A stretch of DNA of 64,000 bases from Nonomuraea turcica. GTDB lineage: Bacteria; Actinomycetota; Actinomycetes; Streptosporangiales; Streptosporangiaceae. A program made the position numbers and the translations under genes. The stretch covers positions 124,001 through 188,000 of the forward strand of contig NZ_JAUZQF010000015.1 in assembly GCF_030718205.1 (NCBI RefSeq). Direction: 5' to 3'. Positions 15,855-25,040 of the stretch are shown piece after piece. The notes under the pieces were generated by a model. That model saw nothing but the letters and a program-made list of their open reading frames with translations. It searched no databases and was not told where the DNA came from. How positions within the stretch are numbered: the stretch's first letter is position 1; every line of letters begins with the position of its first letter.

Positions 15855-18770
15855 CTAGTCGGCCAGGCGGAGCACGCCCCAGTGGCTGGTGTCCAGGTAG
15901 GTGCGGCCCGTGGCGTCGTTCCAGGTCACCGCACCGGTACGGGCCGCGCCCGTTGCGTCGTTCACCTGGACGTCGAAGCCCAGCAGCGTCCCTTCCGCCA
16001 GCGTGATCGTGGGCAGTTTGATGGCCGCTTCCACGACATATCCACCAGGCACTCTCTTGGCCACCGCCGTCACGTTGTCCTTGACGCCGGCGGCGTCGAA
16101 CGTGCCGCCGACCGTGACGCGGCCGGTGAAGCTGACCCGGTACTGGCCGTCGTCGTCCGTATAGCCCTTCGTCTTGCCGTTGCCGGGGTCGACGAAGATC
16201 TCGACGGAGTCCTGTTCCCAGGGGTTCGGGGACTCCTCGCTCAGGGTCGGGTCTGTGACGTGGGCCAGGACGTACAGCGTCGACCCGCTCCACAACGATC
16301 TGACGCGAGCGGTGGCGCCGGACGTGCCCTGGATCCAGGTGGCGGTGCGGATATCCGGCGCAGCCCGCCAGACCGGCTCCGCGACGCCGTCCACAACGGG
16401 GGTGCGGTGGGCGGCGGAGGTGAGCTTGACGGCGGGCACAGCGGTCACCTTCCCCGTCCAGGAGGTGGCGGTGCTCCCGTCGCGCACGGTCACGTCCACA
16501 TCGACGCCCTTCTTGACCAGCGCCTCGACGCGATAGCCGGTCGCGGTCCGCTTCACCGCCGCCTTCGGCCCGCCGGCCCGGGTCACGGTGTGCGCGGTGC
16601 CGTCCACGGTGAAGGTCACCTTGTCGCCCGCGCCGACGGTCGTGTCGTTGACCTCGGCGAGGACGTACATGCCTGTGGCGGTAGAGCGCGCCTGGAAGCC
16701 CGCGGACACGTTCCCCACCCGGTCGAGCGGGGCGTCGGGCAGCAGGTCCCACTGCAGGTCCCGCTTGCCGTCCACCGACACCGTCCCCGCGGGCGCCTCC
16801 AGCTTGCGCACCAGCGGCGGCAGCTTGGACGGGTCCGCGACGGCCCAGTACGCGGGCTTGGCCTGAAGGTCGTGGTCGAAGAGCAGCGGCGCGTTGAGCC
16901 GCGGGATCGGCCAGGTGTTCAGCCAGCTGACGTCGTCGGACTCGCCCCACACGGTGACCGAGCTGAGCTTGGAGGCCTGCCGGCGGAAGACGTCGAACAG
17001 CGCCTTGTATCGGTGGCCCTGCTCGGCCAGCAGCTCCGGCGAGATCGACGGGTAAGAGGAGACGAAGTCGGTGTAGATGCTCACGTCCAGCTCGGTGACC
17101 TGCTGGTCCACGCCGAGCGTGGCGAAGCGCTCGATGGTGTCCTCGACGTAGGAGGCGGGCGGCTGCTCGATGTTGAGATGCAGTTGGTGGCCGACGCCGT
17201 CGATCGGCACGCCCTCGCCCTTGAGCTGCTTGACCAGCGCGTAGAGGGCTTCGCGCTTGCGCGGGAACTCCGTGTTGTAGTCGTTGATGAAGAGCTTGGC
17301 GTCCGGGTCGGCCTCGTGAGCGACGCGGAAGGCGGTGCGGATGTAGTCGAGGCCGGCGATCTCGTACCACTTGGAGCGGCGCAGCCCGTCCGGCTGGTTC
17401 TCGTCGATGACCTCGTTGACCACGTCCCAGGCCGCGATCTTGTCCTTGTAGCGGGTCACGAGCGTGCGCACGTGGTTCTCGACGCGCCGCAGCAGGGTCT
17501 CCTTGTCAGCGCCCTCGAACACCCAGGCCGGGGTCTGGCTGTGCCAGACGAGCGTGTGCCCGCGGACGGTCATGCCGTGCTCGACGCCGAAGTCCACCAG
17601 ATGGTCGCCGTCGGCGAAGGCGAACTCGCCCTCGCGGGGCTCGGTGGCGTCCCACTTCAGCTCGTTGCCGGGGGTGATGCCGTTGAAGTGCCGGGCGAGC
17701 AGCTCGCCGTGCACGCCGAGCGTGTCGGGCCTGGTGAGCGCCGAGCCCATGGTGAAGGGCACCTTGTCCTTCAGCGCGGGGATGTCGGTCTGGATGGGCT
17801 TCGGCGCGATGTAGGTCATCGCGAAGTCGTCCAGGTAGAAGGGGAAGGTGCCGCTGTCGGACTCGAGGTAGACGCTGAGGAAGTCGACGTCGTACGCGAG
17901 CGTGTACGTGCCGGCGAGCTGCACCCACTGCCCCGCGGGCACGTCCGTGGGCGGCACGATGCGCTCGTAGCTGGGCGTGCCGCCGGTGCGCCGCTCGATC
18001 GACAGGCCGAGCCGGCCCGCGGCGGTGTCGGGGCCGAGCCGCACCCATACCGACAGGGCGTACTTGTCGCCCTTGCCCATCCGGCCGAGCACGTTCATGG
18101 CGGGCCCATCCCAGGTGGCCGACCGGCCGGTGACCGCGAGGCTGCGGGCGCCGCCGTGGGCGGCGGCCGTGCTGGACTCCAGGATGGCGGCGGCGCGCGG
18201 CGACCAGTCCTGCGCGGTGCCGTCCTCGAAGTCGGTGCTGATCTGCTCGCGGGTGGGGTCGCCCTGGGGGCTGAAGACGATGTCGTCCAGGTAGTACTGG
18301 GAAGTGGCGTCGGAGCTCTCGGCATAGAGCTGGAGGTCGGTGGAGTCGGCGGTGAAAAGATAGGTGCCGGCCAGCCGCACCCACTCGCCGTCGGTCACGG
18401 TGGCCGCCGCGACGCGCTCGTAGGTGGTCTCGCCGCCGGCGGGGGTGCGCTGCACGGTCAGCGCGATCGTGCTGGCGGGCTGCCCGGTGACGAGCCGCGC
18501 GTACGCGGTCACGCGGTAAGTGACGCCCTTGACGAACGGCGCGGCGATCGAGGCCCCGTGCCAGGTAGCGGTCCGTCCCGTGGTGAGCAGGCTGCTCGTG
18601 CCCGCGTGCGCCGCGTCCGTGGTGACCGCGACGGAAACGTCGCCGCCGCGCGGGCTCCAGCCCTGCGTCGTGCCGTCTTCGAAGTCGTACGTGAGGTCCG
18701 CCGCGTGCGCGGGGAACACCGGCACGAGGCATAAGAGGGCGGCGGCCACCAGGGCTCGGAGGGTGCGCAC
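15855..18770 (-). CDS. Secreted modular GH10 endo-1,4-beta-xylanase
   Basis: A 971-residue exported enzyme. A signal peptide (VRTLRALVAAALLCLVPVFP, cut near AHA) is followed by two CBM4_9-type modules (start TYDFEDGTTQGWSPRGG and STDFEDGTAQDWSPRAA, each ending in YYLDD or FYLDD). Then comes the GH10 barrel (about 330-680) with acid/base Glu453 in WDVVNEVID and nucleophile Glu560 in VTELDVS. Two C-terminal CBM9-like modules complete it (about 690-971; NPWEQDSVEIFVDPGNGKTK in the last). This N-CBM22/4-9 x2, GH10, CBM9 x2 order matches large bacterial xylanases that attack insoluble xylan. The GTG at 18770 has AGGAG upstream. Divergent from the pectinase gene. Confidence 0.92.
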   Translation of the reverse strand: MRTLRALVAAALLCLVPVFPAHAADLTYDFEDGTTQGWSPRGGDVSVAVTTDAAHAGTSSLLTTGRTATWHGASIAAPFVKGVTYRVTAYARLVTGQPASTIALTVQRTPAGGETTYERVAAATVTDGEWVRLAGTYLFTADSTDLQLYAESSDATSQYYLDDIVFSPQGDPTREQISTDFEDGTAQDWSPRAAAILESSTAAAHGGARSLAVTGRSATWDGPAMNVLGRMGKGDKYALSVWVRLGPDTAAGRLGLSIERRTGGTPSYERIVPPTDVPAGQWVQLAGTYTLAYDVDFLSVYLESDSGTFPFYLDDFAMTYIAPKPIQTDIPALKDKVPFTMGSALTRPDTLGVHGELLARHFNGITPGNELKWDATEPREGEFAFADGDHLVDFGVEHGMTVRGHTLVWHSQTPAWVFEGADKETLLRRVENHVRTLVTRYKDKIAAWDVVNEVIDENQPDGLRRSKWYEIAGLDYIRTAFRVAHEADPDAKLFINDYNTEFPRKREALYALVKQLKGEGVPIDGVGHQLHLNIEQPPASYVEDTIERFATLGVDQQVTELDVSIYTDFVSSYPSISPELLAEQGHRYKALFDVFRRQASKLSSVTVWGESDDVSWLNTWPIPRLNAPLLFDHDLQAKPAYWAVADPSKLPPLVRKLEAPAGTVSVDGKRDLQWDLLPDAPLDRVGNVSAGFQARSTATGMYVLAEVNDTTVGAGDKVTFTVDGTAHTVTRAGGPKAAVKRTATGYRVEALVKKGVDVDVTVRDGSTATSWTGKVTAVPAVKLTSAAHRTPVVDGVAEPVWRAAPDIRTATWIQGTSGATARVRSLWSGSTLYVLAHVTDPTLSEESPNPWEQDSVEIFVDPGNGKTKGYTDDDGQYRVSFTGRVTVGGTFDAAGVKDNVTAVAKRVPGGYVVEAAIKLPTITLAEGTLLGFDVQVNDATGAARTGAVTWNDATGRTYLDTSHWGVLRLAD

Positions 18771-18790
18771 AGTGCTCCTGCGGGGTGGGA

Positions 18791-18801
18791 TGAAAGTTTC
18801 A
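18791..18801. promoter_or_regulatory. Xylanase-type operator candidate
   Basis: TGAAAGTTTCA, a perfect odd palindrome 21 bp upstream of the xylanase GTG. It is close to the CGAAANTTTCG box I recall from streptomycete xylan-utilisation genes. A related CGAACGTTTCG lies at 18948-18958 nearer the pectinase gene. Confidence 0.45.
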
Positions 18802-18881
18802 GGGATATTCCGATAAATGTCAGGCGGACTGTAGATGCGGCGCGCGGATGCGGTCAAGATGTGTCACAGACGCGATAGCTC

Positions 18882-18900
18882 CTGCAACCGCTTGTTGCAG
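18882..18900. promoter_or_regulatory. Inverted repeat 1 in the xylanase/pectinase divergent region
   Basis: CTGCAAC - CGCTT - GTTGCAG: perfect 7-bp arms with a 5-nt spacer. A second repeat with the same spacer size lies 23 bp away centre to centre. Confidence 0.4.
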
Positions 18901-18905
18901 CAAAA

Positions 18906-18922
18906 GTGCAGTTTTACTGCAC
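18906..18922. promoter_or_regulatory. Inverted repeat 2 in the xylanase/pectinase divergent region
   Basis: GTGCAG - TTTTA - CTGCAC: perfect 6-bp arms, 5-nt spacer, sharing the CTGCA half-site core with repeat 1. TTGACG (18926-18931) lies immediately downstream and could be a -35 box for the pectinase gene. Confidence 0.4.
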
Positions 18923-18991
18923 CTATTGACGTGTACACGGCATTACGCGAACGTTTCGTGCAACCGATTGCCGCACTCTGCGAGGTTGCGC

Positions 18992-21247
18992 ATGCGACTT
19001 CTGTTACTCATCCCGTTGGCAGGGCTGGCGCTGGCCATGACGCCGCCCGCGACCGCCCAGTCCCGCACCACGATCGTGGTCGCGGCCGACGGAACCGGCG
19101 ACCACACGACCGTGCAGGCGGCCGTCGACGCGGTGCCGTCCGGCAACGCCTGGCCGGTCACCATCCTGGTCCGCAAGGGCACGTATAAGCAGCAAGTGGT
19201 GGTCCCCGCCGACAAGCCGCACATCTCGCTGGTGGGCGACACCCGGGACCCGCGCGCGGTGGTGCTCACGTTCGACGCCTCGGCCTCCACCCCAAAACCG
19301 GACGGCTCGGGCACCTACGGCACCTCGGGCAGCGCCTCGTACGTGATCAGCGCCCCCGACTTCACCGCCCGCAACCTCACCTTCGAGAACTCCTACGACG
19401 AGGCCGCCAAGGGCAACAGCCAGGCCGTGGCGGTGCGGACGACGGGCGACCGGCAGGTGTACGAGAACGTCAGGTTCATCGGCAACCAGGACACCCTCTA
19501 CGCCAACACCCCGTCCGCCGCCACGACCGCCCGGCAGTATTTCCGCGACTGCTACGTCGAGGGCGACGTCGACTTCATCTTCGGCCGCGCCACCGCCGTC
19601 TTCGACAACTGCGTCATCAAGGCGCTCAATCGCGGCAGCACGGACAACAACGGCTACGTCACTGCGGCGAGCACGGAGCTGAGCAACCCGTACGGCTTCC
19701 TCATCTATCGCAGCCACCTGACCAGCAACGCCCCGGCGCGCACGTTCCATCTGGGCCGCCCATGGCCGGCCGGCGGGTCGGCGACGGCGCGCGGGCAGGT
19801 GCTGGTGCGGGAATCGTGGCTGGGGCAGCAGTTCAAGGACGCGCCCTGGACCGACATGTCGGGCTTGAACTGGCGGGACGCCCGGCTGTCCGAATACCGC
19901 AACCACGGCCCGGGCGCGACGGTCAACAACGACCGGCCGCAGCTCACCGCGGAGCAGGCCGCCACGTTCACGCCGCAGCGCTACCTGGCGGGCACGGACG
20001 GCTGGAACCCCGTGCGCGGCCACCACCCGCACCCCGGGTACGGGATGGGCCGGGAGGCCCTCCCCCGCGACGACGGCTGGGCGGCGGCCACCACCGGCAC
20101 CACGGGCGGCTCGGCGGCGCGGCCGGAGAACGTGCACGTCGTCTCGACCCGGGCGCAACTTCGGGCCGCGCTCGGCGACCCGGCCGACAACACGCCCAAG
20201 ATCATCTACGTGAGGGGCGCGATCGACGCCGACACCGACGACTCCGGCGCCCCACTCACCTGCGCGGACTATGCGGTGAACGGCTACAGCCTGCCCGCCT
20301 ACCTGGCCGCGTACGACCCGGCCGTGTGGGGCAGGACCAGCGTGCCGTCAGGGCCGCTGGAGGACGCGCGCCGGGCCTCGTACAACAAAATGGCCGCGCA
20401 CGTCACGGTGACGATCGGCTCCAACGTCACCCTGGTCGGTGCGGGCGGGGACGCGGCGCTGAAGAGCTTCGGCCTGCGGATCAGCAACGCGGACAACGTC
20501 ATCGTCCGCAACCTGACCATCACCGACACCTCGGACTGCTTCCCGCAGTGGGACCCGACCGACGGTGCGGACGGCAACTGGAACGCCTCGTTCGACAACG
20601 TCGAGGTGTCCGGCTCCACCCACGTCTGGCTGGACCACAACACGCTCAACGACGGCGACAACCCGGACTCCGGGCAGCCGCTCCACTTCGGGCGCCCGTA
20701 CCAGGTCCACGACGGGCTGCTGGACGTGGTGCGCGGCTCGAACTACGTGACGCTCTCCTGGAACCACCTCAGCGGCCACGACAAGGTGACGCTGATCGGC
20801 AACACCGACAACCCGACCAGGTACGGCGAAGCCGACAAGCTGAAGGTCACGCTGCACCACAACCACTTCGAGGGCCTCGGCCAGCGCACGCCCCGGGTGC
20901 GCTTCGGCCAGGTGCACGTCTACAACAACTACTACACGGGCGGCCCCACGCACGGATACAGCATCGGCGTGGGCTTCGGCTCGAAGGTCTACGCCGAGAG
21001 CAACGCCTTCGACGGCATCGCGGCGGCGAAGGTGCTGTCGGTGTTCGGCGGCACCGCGGTCACCGCCAAGGACAACCTGGTGGACGGCGCCCCGGCCGAC
21101 CTGGTCGCCGCCTACAACGCCGCCAACGGCACGGCGCTCGGCGCGGACGCCGGCTGGACCCCGACGCTGGTCACCCGCATCGACCCGGCCCAGGCCCTCA
21201 AGGCCCTGGTCCCGGCGGGAGCGGGCGCCGGCCGCCGTCACATGTGA
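18992..21247 (+). CDS. Secreted pectinesterase-pectate lyase fusion (CE8-PL1)
   Basis: A 751-residue bifunctional enzyme. The signal peptide (MRLLLLIPLAGLALA) precedes a CE8 pectin methylesterase (about 25-310) with conserved Gln in KGNSQAVAVRTTGDR, catalytic Asp candidates in FIGNQDTLYA and EGDVDFIFGRA, and Arg in HLGRPW. A Gly/Thr linker leads to a PL1 pectate lyase (about 345-740) with VWLDHNTLNDGDN, SGHDKVTLIGNTD and LGQRTPRVRFGQVHVYNNYY, which carries the catalytic Arg. De-esterification by the first half would supply substrate to the second. The ATG at 18992 starts the signal peptide and follows GAGG. Expression is probably co-controlled with the divergent xylanase. Confidence 0.92.
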   Translation: MRLLLLIPLAGLALAMTPPATAQSRTTIVVAADGTGDHTTVQAAVDAVPSGNAWPVTILVRKGTYKQQVVVPADKPHISLVGDTRDPRAVVLTFDASASTPKPDGSGTYGTSGSASYVISAPDFTARNLTFENSYDEAAKGNSQAVAVRTTGDRQVYENVRFIGNQDTLYANTPSAATTARQYFRDCYVEGDVDFIFGRATAVFDNCVIKALNRGSTDNNGYVTAASTELSNPYGFLIYRSHLTSNAPARTFHLGRPWPAGGSATARGQVLVRESWLGQQFKDAPWTDMSGLNWRDARLSEYRNHGPGATVNNDRPQLTAEQAATFTPQRYLAGTDGWNPVRGHHPHPGYGMGREALPRDDGWAAATTGTTGGSAARPENVHVVSTRAQLRAALGDPADNTPKIIYVRGAIDADTDDSGAPLTCADYAVNGYSLPAYLAAYDPAVWGRTSVPSGPLEDARRASYNKMAAHVTVTIGSNVTLVGAGGDAALKSFGLRISNADNVIVRNLTITDTSDCFPQWDPTDGADGNWNASFDNVEVSGSTHVWLDHNTLNDGDNPDSGQPLHFGRPYQVHDGLLDVVRGSNYVTLSWNHLSGHDKVTLIGNTDNPTRYGEADKLKVTLHHNHFEGLGQRTPRVRFGQVHVYNNYYTGGPTHGYSIGVGFGSKVYAESNAFDGIAAAKVLSVFGGTAVTAKDNLVDGAPADLVAAYNAANGTALGADAGWTPTLVTRIDPAQALKALVPAGAGAGRRHM

Positions 21248-21308
21248 CGACGGCGGCAGGTGTGCCGGGGCCACCCCGAATGGCCCCGGCGCATGCTAGA
21301 ACCGTCGC

Positions 21309-21695
21309 GTGACGACCTACACCCGCATCGATTCCCCCGACGTGCCCGAGCCGCAGGGCGGCTACACGCAGGCCCTGGCGGTCGAGGGCGCGTCGAAGCT
21401 GCTGTTCGTGAGCGGCCAGATCCCCGCGACGCGGGAGGGCAAGGTGCCCGGCGGTTTCGAGGAGCAGTGCCGCCTGGTCTGGGCCCACATCCTGGCGGCC
21501 CTGCGGGCGGCGGACCTGGACGTGTCCCACCTCGTCAAGGTGACGACATACCTGTCGGACCGCCGCTACGCGGACGTCAACGGGGCGGTGCGCAGGGAGA
21601 TCCTGGGCGACCACCGCCCCGCCTTGACCGTGATCATCGCTGATATCTATGACCGTCAGTGGTTGCTGGAGATCGAGGCGATCGCCGCCCTTTAG
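21309..21695 (+). CDS. RidA/YjgF-family protein
   Basis: A 128-residue protein spanning the full length of the Rid family: GGYTQALAVEGASKLLFVSG, then ATREGKVPGGFEEQCRLVWA and VSHLVKVTTYLSDRRYADV, ending LLEIEAIAAL. RidA members hydrolyse reactive enamine/imine intermediates such as 2-aminoacrylate. The Arg needed for deaminase activity in archetypal RidA (C-terminal part) is not clearly present here, so this may be a Rid1-7-type subfamily member with another role. The GTG start at 21309 has no good ribosome binding site and may be leaderless. Confidence 0.8.
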   Translation: MTTYTRIDSPDVPEPQGGYTQALAVEGASKLLFVSGQIPATREGKVPGGFEEQCRLVWAHILAALRAADLDVSHLVKVTTYLSDRRYADVNGAVRREILGDHRPALTVIIADIYDRQWLLEIEAIAAL

Positions 21696-21760
21696 AAGGT
21701 TCCCGTCGATTGCCCGATTCTCCTGCGCTCCGTCACGGAAAGTGAAAGAGTGGCTACAGC

Positions 21761-21794
21761 GAGCCGGAAGGGCAGGGGGTGGCCCTTCCGGCTC
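21761..21794. terminator. Bidirectional hairpin terminator
   Basis: GAGCCGGAAGGGC / GCCCTTCCGGCTC, a perfect 13-bp stem with an 8-nt loop. It lies between the convergent RidA and glycosidase genes. Confidence 0.75.
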
Positions 21795-21800
21795 GATGCA

Positions 21801-24800
21801 TCACGCCCCGTAGGCCTTGACCTCCAGAAGGCCCACGGAGCTGCTGCCGTTGCCGGTGAGCAGCACCCGCAGCCGGGTCGTGCTCGTGGCGGTGAAGGTG
21901 ACGTTGTTGTAGGCGTTCTTGGTCAGCGTGTACGCCGAAGCCCCGGGCACGTCCACGTACGCGCTGCCGTTCCAATACTGCAGCTTCCACGACGCCGGCA
22001 TGTCGATGCCCTGGTCGTCGTCGAAGAAGTACACCTCGGCCCGGTTGAGCGTGCGCGCCGAGGACCACGTGAGGTCCACCCACTGCTGCCCGGTCTGCGG
22101 CCAGCAGCCCCAGCGCGGGTTCACGGTGTCGTTGGACGACGGCGGGTCGATCCCGTCGTTGACGGCCGCGACGCTCTCCCACGAGGAGGTGTACGACGCC
22201 GACGGCGTGGCCTGCAGCGCCAGGTTGGGGTTGGGTTCCGGCTGGACCCCGCCCCGGTTGTGGACCTTGATCTCAGTGAGCCCGGTCCTGGCTCCTGAGG
22301 CGGCCGTGGCCAGCACCCGCACCCGCTGGGCGGTGACGGCGGAGAACTGCACCACGTTGTAGTTGGCCCGCGGCGCGGCCGGGGTCTTGGCCTGGCTGGG
22401 CACGTCCACCCAAGCGCTGCCGTTGTGGTACTGGACGGTGTAGGAGGCCGGGGCCCGGTAGGTGGTGCTGGCCGGGCGGCTGTCCTTGAAGTAGAGCCGG
22501 ACCTCGTTGAACGTGCGGGCCGCGCCGAAGTTCAGCTCGTACCAGTCCTGCCCGGCGGTGGTGCCGCCCCAGAACGGCTCGTTGATCGGGAACCCGTCCT
22601 TCGCCCCCGCCATGGAGCTGCCCGAGGCGGTGGTGGAGGCGGTGGGAGTGGCGTCGGCGGCCAGATTGGTGAGGTTGGCGGTCAGGTCGACGCCGGCCTT
22701 GGCGAGCAGGTCCACCATGCGGGCGCCGGTGTGGTTCACCTGCGCGGGCGACTGGAGGCCGGGGACGGCGACGTTGTGGGTGACGGTGCCACTGGTGGTC
22801 ACGGCGCCGGTGGCCGGATCCCACGTGAACGGCACCAGCGACGACACCGTGGCCGCCCGGCTGCCGTTGATGTAGATCGAGTAGCCCTCGGGCACGCCCG
22901 GGTAGCGCACGACGCCGTCGGCCGGGTCGTCCCACACGATGGTCAGGTCGGCGTTGCGGTAACGCAGGTTGTTGACGGTGAAGTGGGTCCAGCCGATGTT
23001 GATCGGCGAGAGCTCGACCTTGGCGTCGTTACGCGGCCGCAGCCCGGCGACGTCCTCGATGACCGTCCAGTTGCTGCTGCCCAGGATGTTGTGGTGGATC
23101 CAGGAACGGTAGGTGATCGAGGAGCCGTTCCAGTCGGCCCAGAACTCGTTGGCGTCCGGCCACTGGGTGTTGCCGTTGACGTATTGGGCCCAGGCGTTCC
23201 AGTAGAGGAGCTTCTTGTACCAGGTCGTGTCGATCCACTCGTTGGAGTAGTTCCGCAGCACCGAGGAGAGCAGGCGGAACTGCACGGTGGAGTTGATCGT
23301 GGAGAAGTTGTTGCTGCCGGTGCCCGAGGCCGCCTTGTCGGCCTGGTTGGCGGTGTAGAACGGGAAGATCGGATACTGCGCCGGATCGTCGAAGAGGCGC
23401 AGGGCCTGCTTGTAGGTGGCGGTGTTGGGGATCGCGCCGACGGCGAACGGGTAGTAGTTGTTGATCTCCTTCCACGGCACGTATTCGTTGGTGGACTTCA
23501 GCCGGTGCTCGAACAGCTGCCTGCTCGGGTTCCAGAGCACGTTGACGATGGCGTTCTGGATCTGGGTGGCGAGCGTGCGCATCTCGGTCGCCTTGGCGGT
23601 GTTGCCGATCGCCTCGTACGCCTGCGCCGCGGCCAGCGCACCGCTGTACTGGTAGGCGGCCTCGGCGCGGTCCATACGGCCCGGCTTCCAGTGGAAGGAC
23701 ACGGCGTCGGCGTCGTTGCCGGTCAGGGCGCCCCAGTCGTACTCGATGAGCTTGTTGTTGTCGGTGTCGTAGAACGACAGCTGGCCCTTGACGTCCTGCT
23801 CGGCGTAGCGGGCCAGGTTGGCGGCGATGGCGGGCTGGCCACCGTGGATCTGGTAGCTCTTCCAGGCGGCTTCGCCGATGTACTGCGTGTAGCTGTTGGA
23901 CCAGTTCTCCGGGTCGCCGGGGTTGTCCAGGAAGCGGCCGTTCTTGGAGGTCTGGCCGACGCTCAGCCAGTCGCCGTAGGAGTAGATCGGGTTGCGCAGG
24001 TATTTGAGGTCGTCGATGTGCATGGGCTGGGTCAGCGCGATCGCGTTGTTGTAGCCCAGCACACCCTCCATCGACGTGGGGAACTGGAAGGTCTGGCCGG
24101 GGATGTCCGCGTCGAGGTGGTTGTAGCGCATCAGCCACCAGCGGTAGTAGATGTTCTTCTTGATGCCGGGCTCGGGCACGTCGATGTAGGGCACGTTCTC
24201 GGCCCACCACCGGTTGTACGCGCGCACGTGGGTGGCGAACGCCGTGGCGGGCGTGTAGCCGGCGTAGGCGTCGTACTCGGTGCGGGAGGCCGCGACCTCG
24301 TTGGTGACGAAGCCCATGACGACCTTGACGGTCACGGTGGCGCCGGCGGCGACGGTGACGGACCTGTTCAGCCCGCCGCTGGAGACCGTGAACCCGTCGC
24401 CGGTGAGCCTGGGGAAGATCGTGGTGAGGTTGTTGTAGGCGTTGACCTGGCCGGTCAGCTCACTGCCGCTGCCGGACGTGGCGTACGGCGAGGTGGCCCT
24501 GACCTGCAGTGTCGTCGAGGCGGAGCCGCCGTTCGAGATGGCCAGGTTGGCGACGGCCACGTTGTTGTCGGTGATGAACTTGGTCTGGTCGATCGTGATC
24601 GAGCCGCTGGTGTGCCGGCTCTTCCAGTGGCTGGGCGCCTGCCAGCGGGAGTTCACCTGCTCGGTGAAGGTGCCGGGGGTGACGGCGACGGTGAAGGCGT
24701 TGTTGTTGCTGATGCTCTCCCAGTACGCCGCCTGCCCGGCGAAGCCGAGCGTGCCGGGCGTGTGGGTCTTCATGAACAGCGCCCGCCCGCGCGTCATGAG

Positions 24801-25040
24801 CCAGGTGCCGGCCGGGTCGTTGCCGGGACGGGCCAGCAGCCGGTCCATCCAGAAGTCGGTGCCGGAGCTCTCGGCGTCGTAGATGGCCTGCATCATGTTG
24901 CCGGTCGTGTACGAGCCGGGCGGGGCGGGGACGGCCGGGCCGCCGAAGGTGGGGAAGCCGATGGTCTGGTCGGCCACGGCCGGCGGACCGGCGACGACCA
25001 ACCCGGCGATCAGCAGCAGGGCTAACAGGGCGCGCCTCAT
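21801..25040 (-). CDS. Secreted MGH1-like (alpha/alpha)6 glycosidase with two discoidin domains
   Basis: A 1079-residue exported protein. The signal peptide is MRRALLALLLIAGLVVAGPP. A beta-sandwich region (about 30-240) precedes a helical-barrel catalytic region (about 240-650) with NRWWAENVPYI, WWLMRYNHLDADIPG, GRMDRAEAAYQYSG and NEFWADWNGSSITYRSWIHH, resembling the MGH1/GH63-like clan. After an immunoglobulin-like part there are two F5/8 type C (CBM32-like) domains, each ending in a GLxEIK/LLEVK strand. The exact GH family and substrate are not established; a pectic or arabinan side-chain glycan is likely from context. The ATG at 25040 overlaps the stop of the upstream GH43 gene as ATGA, with GGAGGG upstream, so the two are co-translated. 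Confidence 0.75.
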   Translation of the reverse strand: MRRALLALLLIAGLVVAGPPAVADQTIGFPTFGGPAVPAPPGSYTTGNMMQAIYDAESSGTDFWMDRLLARPGNDPAGTWLMTRGRALFMKTHTPGTLGFAGQAAYWESISNNNAFTVAVTPGTFTEQVNSRWQAPSHWKSRHTSGSITIDQTKFITDNNVAVANLAISNGGSASTTLQVRATSPYATSGSGSELTGQVNAYNNLTTIFPRLTGDGFTVSSGGLNRSVTVAAGATVTVKVVMGFVTNEVAASRTEYDAYAGYTPATAFATHVRAYNRWWAENVPYIDVPEPGIKKNIYYRWWLMRYNHLDADIPGQTFQFPTSMEGVLGYNNAIALTQPMHIDDLKYLRNPIYSYGDWLSVGQTSKNGRFLDNPGDPENWSNSYTQYIGEAAWKSYQIHGGQPAIAANLARYAEQDVKGQLSFYDTDNNKLIEYDWGALTGNDADAVSFHWKPGRMDRAEAAYQYSGALAAAQAYEAIGNTAKATEMRTLATQIQNAIVNVLWNPSRQLFEHRLKSTNEYVPWKEINNYYPFAVGAIPNTATYKQALRLFDDPAQYPIFPFYTANQADKAASGTGSNNFSTINSTVQFRLLSSVLRNYSNEWIDTTWYKKLLYWNAWAQYVNGNTQWPDANEFWADWNGSSITYRSWIHHNILGSSNWTVIEDVAGLRPRNDAKVELSPINIGWTHFTVNNLRYRNADLTIVWDDPADGVVRYPGVPEGYSIYINGSRAATVSSLVPFTWDPATGAVTTSGTVTHNVAVPGLQSPAQVNHTGARMVDLLAKAGVDLTANLTNLAADATPTASTTASGSSMAGAKDGFPINEPFWGGTTAGQDWYELNFGAARTFNEVRLYFKDSRPASTTYRAPASYTVQYHNGSAWVDVPSQAKTPAAPRANYNVVQFSAVTAQRVRVLATAASGARTGLTEIKVHNRGGVQPEPNPNLALQATPSASYTSSWESVAAVNDGIDPPSSNDTVNPRWGCWPQTGQQWVDLTWSSARTLNRAEVYFFDDDQGIDMPASWKLQYWNGSAYVDVPGASAYTLTKNAYNNVTFTATSTTRLRVLLTGNGSSSVGLLEVKAYGA

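Noticed and set aside
15375..18734. A 1119-codon open frame antisense to the xylanase
   Set aside because: It has no domains and lies wholly opposite a well-supported GH10 enzyme.
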